Positions 61,560 to 64,000 of a stretch of DNA of 64,000 nucleotides are shown one piece after another. Positions within the stretch are counted from its first letter, which is position 1; each line of letters begins with the position of its first letter. A model generated the notes under the pieces. That model was not told the origin of the DNA. It was given only the letters and a program-made list of their open reading frames with translations, and did no database searches. Origin of the DNA: Dyella choica (GTDB taxonomy: Bacteria > Pseudomonadota > Gammaproteobacteria > Xanthomonadales > Rhodanobacteraceae); the NCBI RefSeq assembly GCF_003977665.1, contig NZ_RYYV01000006.1, forward strand, positions 248,001-312,000, given 5' to 3'. Made by a program: the position numbers and the translations under genes.

Positions 61560-62294
61560 ATGAATGTGGCTTCGGAATATCTGCAGCTGCAACGCGAAGA
61601 CGCGGACCAACTGGTGCGCAAGCATGCGCCGCTCGTGCGGCGCATTGCCTACCACCTGATGGGCCGGCTGCCTCCGAGCGTTGACGTGGGAGACCTGATG
61701 CAGGCGGGCATGATCGGCTTGCTGGAGGCGGCGCGAAATTTCACGACCGATCGCGCGGCCAGCTTCGAGACGTATGCGGGCATCCGCATCCGTGGCGCGA
61801 TGCTGGACGAATTGCGGCGCACCGACTGGACCCCACGTTCGGTGCACCGCAAGGTGCGCGAGGTGGCGGAAGTGGTGCGCAAAATCGAAAACGAAACCGG
61901 CGCCGATGCGGACAGCGCCGAGGTGATGAAACGGCTCGGCATGACCGCCGAGGAGTATCACCAGGTGCTGTCCGACGCGACCAGCGCGCGCCTGCTGAGC
62001 CTGACGGCGCCGGATGACGGCGAAGGCGGCGAGGCCGGCGCACTGGACGTGATCGACAACGACGGTGTGGGGCCACAGGACAGCTTCGAGCAGGAAACTT
62101 TGAGCGAGGCCCTGGCCGAGGCGATCGGCACGTTGCCCAAGCGCGAACAACTGGTGATGTCCCTGTACTACGAGCAGGAGATGAACCTGAAGGAAATCGG
62201 CCTGGTGCTCGGCGTGACCGAATCGCGTGTGTGCCAGATCCATGGCCAGGCGCTGGTGCGGCTCAGGGCGCGGATGGGTGATTGGCGCGGATGA
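61560..62294 (+). CDS. fliA: FliA, sigma-28
   Basis: The 244-residue protein is a group 3 sigma factor: region 2 with RKHAPLVRRIAYHLMGRLP and FETYAGIRIRGAMLDELRRTDW, region 3 with PRSVHRKVREVAEVV, and region 4 with LPKREQLVMSLYYEQEMNLKEIG in outline, ending in a helix-turn-helix VTESRVCQIHGQALVRL. It recognises the GCCGATAA-type promoters listed here and is held by FlgM. It follows fleN by 1 bp. Confidence 0.96.
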   Translation: MNVASEYLQLQREDADQLVRKHAPLVRRIAYHLMGRLPPSVDVGDLMQAGMIGLLEAARNFTTDRAASFETYAGIRIRGAMLDELRRTDWTPRSVHRKVREVAEVVRKIENETGADADSAEVMKRLGMTAEEYHQVLSDATSARLLSLTAPDDGEGGEAGALDVIDNDGVGPQDSFEQETLSEALAEAIGTLPKREQLVMSLYYEQEMNLKEIGLVLGVTESRVCQIHGQALVRLRARMGDWRG

Positions 62295-62343
62295 TTTTCA
62301 GGGGCGGGTGGACTGCGCGCTCCTTGGCTTTTAGGAGATTGGC

Positions 62344-62751
62344 TTGGACAAGAACATGAAAATCCTGGTGGTGGACGACTTCTCCACCATGCGGCGAATC
62401 GTTCGCAACCTGCTGGTCGAGCTGGGTTTCAGCAACCCGCTCATCCAGGAAGCCGACGACGGCCACAACGCTATGGCGATGCTCAAGGCCAACAGCTTCG
62501 ACATGGTCGTCACTGACTGGAACATGCCGAACATGACCGGCATCGAGCTGCTGCAGGCCATTCGCGCCGAGCCGAAGCTGAAGAGCCTGCCGGTACTGAT
62601 GGTCACGGCGGAAAACAATCGCGAGCAGATCATCGCCGCCGCCCAGGCCGGCGTGAACGGCTACATCGTCAAACCCTTTACCGCGAATACGCTCAAGGAA
62701 AAGCTCGACAAGATCTTCGAGCGCCTGGCCGCCAGTGGAGCTTCTGCATGA
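62344..62751 (+). CDS. cheY: CheY, chemotaxis response regulator (TTG start)
   Basis: The 135-residue protein is a single receiver domain: acidic pair in [18 protein letters not shown], phospho-acceptor Asp in [17 protein letters not shown], Thr in VLMVTAENN and Lys in YIVKPF. TTG at 62344 is chosen because AGGAG (62333-62337) lies at the right distance of 6 nt, while ATG at 62356 would be 18 nt away; CheY proteins usually have 4-5 residues before the first beta strand. It binds FliM to reverse the motor. It overlaps cheZ by 4 bp. Confidence 0.94.
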   Translation: MDKNMKILVVDDFSTMRRIVRNLLVELGFSNPLIQEADDGHNAMAMLKANSFDMVVTDWNMPNMTGIELLQAIRAEPKLKSLPVLMVTAENNREQIIAAAQAGVNGYIVKPFTANTLKEKLDKIFERLAASGASA

Positions 62752-63389
62752 ATGCCGTGACCGCCCCTGTAAACGACAGCCTTCCGCCGGAAGTGCTCGA
62801 TTTGCTCAACAGCAAGGACGGCACCGCGTTCGAGCAGGCGCTGGATGCCATGGTGCGCCAGCGCGAGCAGCATCTGTTCCGTGCGCTCGGCGTGCTTGCG
62901 CGCGACCTGCACGGCGCCGTGTGCCGCCTCGGCAGCGACCTGGCCAACGGCGGCATGCCCGACAGCATGGTCGATGCACGCAACTACCTGGCCGAGGTCC
63001 TTCAGATGAGCGCGCAGGCCGCGCATCGCAGCCTGGATTTCGTCGACCGTATCCGTCCGGAGGCCGAGGCGCTGTCCAACAACGCCAACGCCGTGCTGGA
63101 ATCCAACCGCAGCGAGACCGACCCGGCCGCGGTGTTGGCGCGCCAGGCCCAGGTGTTCGCGAGCGCTTGCTGCGACGGCCTCAACGACATGGTGCTGGTG
63201 CAGTCCTGGCAGGACCTGGCCGGCCAGCGCGTGAAGAAGGTCGTGAGCTTCATCGAGAGCGTGGAATCGTCGCTGCTGGAACTGGTGCGGCTCACCGGCG
63301 CGCTGGCCGGACGCGAAGCACCGGTGGAAGTGGCGAAGGTGCACAGCCAGGACGAAGTGGACCGTCTGCTTAGCGAATTTGGGTTCTGA
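62748..63389 (+). CDS. cheZ: CheZ, CheY-P phosphatase
   Basis: The 213-residue helical protein has the catalytic region [22 protein letters not shown], in which the QxWQDLxGQ motif supplies the glutamine, and a C-terminal peptide [12 protein letters not shown] that binds CheY. Both are family hallmarks. Start overlaps the cheY stop. Confidence 0.95.
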   Translation: MNAVTAPVNDSLPPEVLDLLNSKDGTAFEQALDAMVRQREQHLFRALGVLARDLHGAVCRLGSDLANGGMPDSMVDARNYLAEVLQMSAQAAHRSLDFVDRIRPEAEALSNNANAVLESNRSETDPAAVLARQAQVFASACCDGLNDMVLVQSWQDLAGQRVKKVVSFIESVESSLLELVRLTGALAGREAPVEVAKVHSQDEVDRLLSEFGF

Positions 63390-63394
63390 GCTTG

Positions 63395-64000
63395 ATGGAC
63401 GCCAACCTCGACAGCGAGCTGCGCGACGATTTCCTGGTCGAAGCCGGGGAATTGGTGCAGCGGCTGGGTGAACAGCTGGTCGAGCTGGAAGCCGCGCCGC
63501 ACGACCGCGAACTGCTCAATGCGGTGTTCCGCGTCTTCCACACGGTAAAGGGCGGCGCCGGCTTCCTTGGCGTCGAGCCGATGGTGCAGCTGTGCCATTG
63601 CGCGGAAGAATTGCTCAACGACGCACGCAACGGCCGCCTGGTGCTGAACTCGGCGCACATGGATGCGCTGCTCGAAGCGCTGGACCTGCTCAATGTGATG
63701 ATGGCCGCACTAGCGAGCGGAGCGACGATGTCGCCGCCGCCTGCGGCCTTGCTCGAGCGTCTACAGCCCGCAAAGGCAGCGCCGATGGTTGAGCCGGCCA
63801 AGCCGGTGCGATCGGCCGATCCCATCGAGGCGGAATTCGAAGCCCTGCTCGACACGCTGTACGGGCAGGGCGGTGCGCCGGGCGCAACCAAACACGATTC
63901 CGGCGAAATCAACGACGACGAATTCGAAAGCCTGCTCGATGCGTTGCATGGCCAAGGTGGCGCACCGGGAGCGGTGAAAGCCGCCGAGCCGGAAAAGAAG
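63395..64000 (+). CDS. cheA: CheA, chemotaxis histidine kinase, 3' end outside window
   Basis: The first 202 residues are present. The Hpt (P1) domain spans about 1-110, with the phospho-accepting histidine in VFHTVKGGAGFLGVEPM. After it comes a linker with two near-identical repeats, EFEALLDTLYGQGGAPGA (from residue 147) and EFESLLDALHGQGGAPGA (from residue 176). The rest of the kinase lies beyond the window. ATG 63395 follows cheZ by 5 bp. Confidence 0.94.
   Translation, partial: MDANLDSELRDDFLVEAGELVQRLGEQLVELEAAPHDRELLNAVFRVFHTVKGGAGFLGVEPMVQLCHCAEELLNDARNGRLVLNSAHMDALLEALDLLNVMMAALASGATMSPPPAALLERLQPAKAAPMVEPAKPVRSADPIEAEFEALLDTLYGQGGAPGATKHDSGEINDDEFESLLDALHGQGGAPGAVKAAEPEKK

Noticed and set aside
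1-64000. CRISPR arrays, tRNA or rRNA genes, integrases and transposases
   Set aside because: None were seen: repeats are palindromic and dispersed rather than regularly spaced, and no cloverleaf or recombinase motif was noticed.

Overview
The window is a high-GC stretch of a gammaproteobacterial chromosome. Gene content and order (flgBCDEFGHIJKL, fliC-fliD-fliS-fliT, fleQ, fliEFGHIJKLMNOPQR-flhBA, flhF-fleN-fliA-cheYZA), RpoN/FleQ-type regulation and the palindromic repeats point to Xanthomonadales, most likely Rhodanobacteraceae (Dyella/Rhodanobacter/Luteibacter type). The genus is an inference from general knowledge, not from a search.

Layout. 1-9.8 kb: the tail of an M61 peptidase, an HDOD protein with its own sigma-28 promoter, a PAS-GGDEF-EAL protein, an uncharacterised gene, a FadI-type thiolase, a TonB-C-terminal-like protein, and a degenerate EAL-HDOD protein. 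9.9-13.9 kb: leftward flgN, flgM, flgA and a soluble methyl-accepting protein, divergent from rightward cheV. 14.1-24.8 kb: the rod/hook operon flgB to flgL behind a sigma-54 promoter. 24.8-26.3 kb: two SAM methyltransferases. 26.3-32.6 kb: genes with no obvious flagellar role (multicopper oxidase, LysR regulator, zinc-less reductase, YciI protein, AAA ATPase, YiaA-like membrane protein). 32.6-37.6 kb: a leftward 1662-residue fusion of glycosyltransferases and a methyltransferase, next to flagellin. 38.1-44.3 kb: fliC, fliD, fliS, fliT, a PilZ-like gene and fleQ. 44.3-59.1 kb: fliE to flhA (basal body, C-ring, export gate). 59.2-64 kb: flhF, fleN, fliA, cheY, cheZ and the 5' part of cheA, cut by the window end.

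How it fits together. FleQ with sigma-54 should drive flgB, fliE, fliL and the giant glycosyltransferase; near-consensus -24/-12 elements stand before each. FliA (sigma-28) should drive fliC, flgM, cheV, the soluble methyl-accepting gene and the HDOD gene; each has a -35/-10 pair with exactly 11 nt between the boxes. FlgM holds FliA until the hook is finished; FlhF and FleN set number and place of flagella; CheY/CheZ/CheA/CheV control the motor. Methyltransferases and the glycosyltransferase fusion are good candidates for flagellin modification.

The most unusual observation is that palindromic repeats are read in frame in the leaders of three secreted or export-gate flagellar proteins (FlgA, FlgI, FliP). 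Two of these come from the same repeat family and use the same reading frame of it. No tRNA, rRNA, CRISPR array or transposase was seen.
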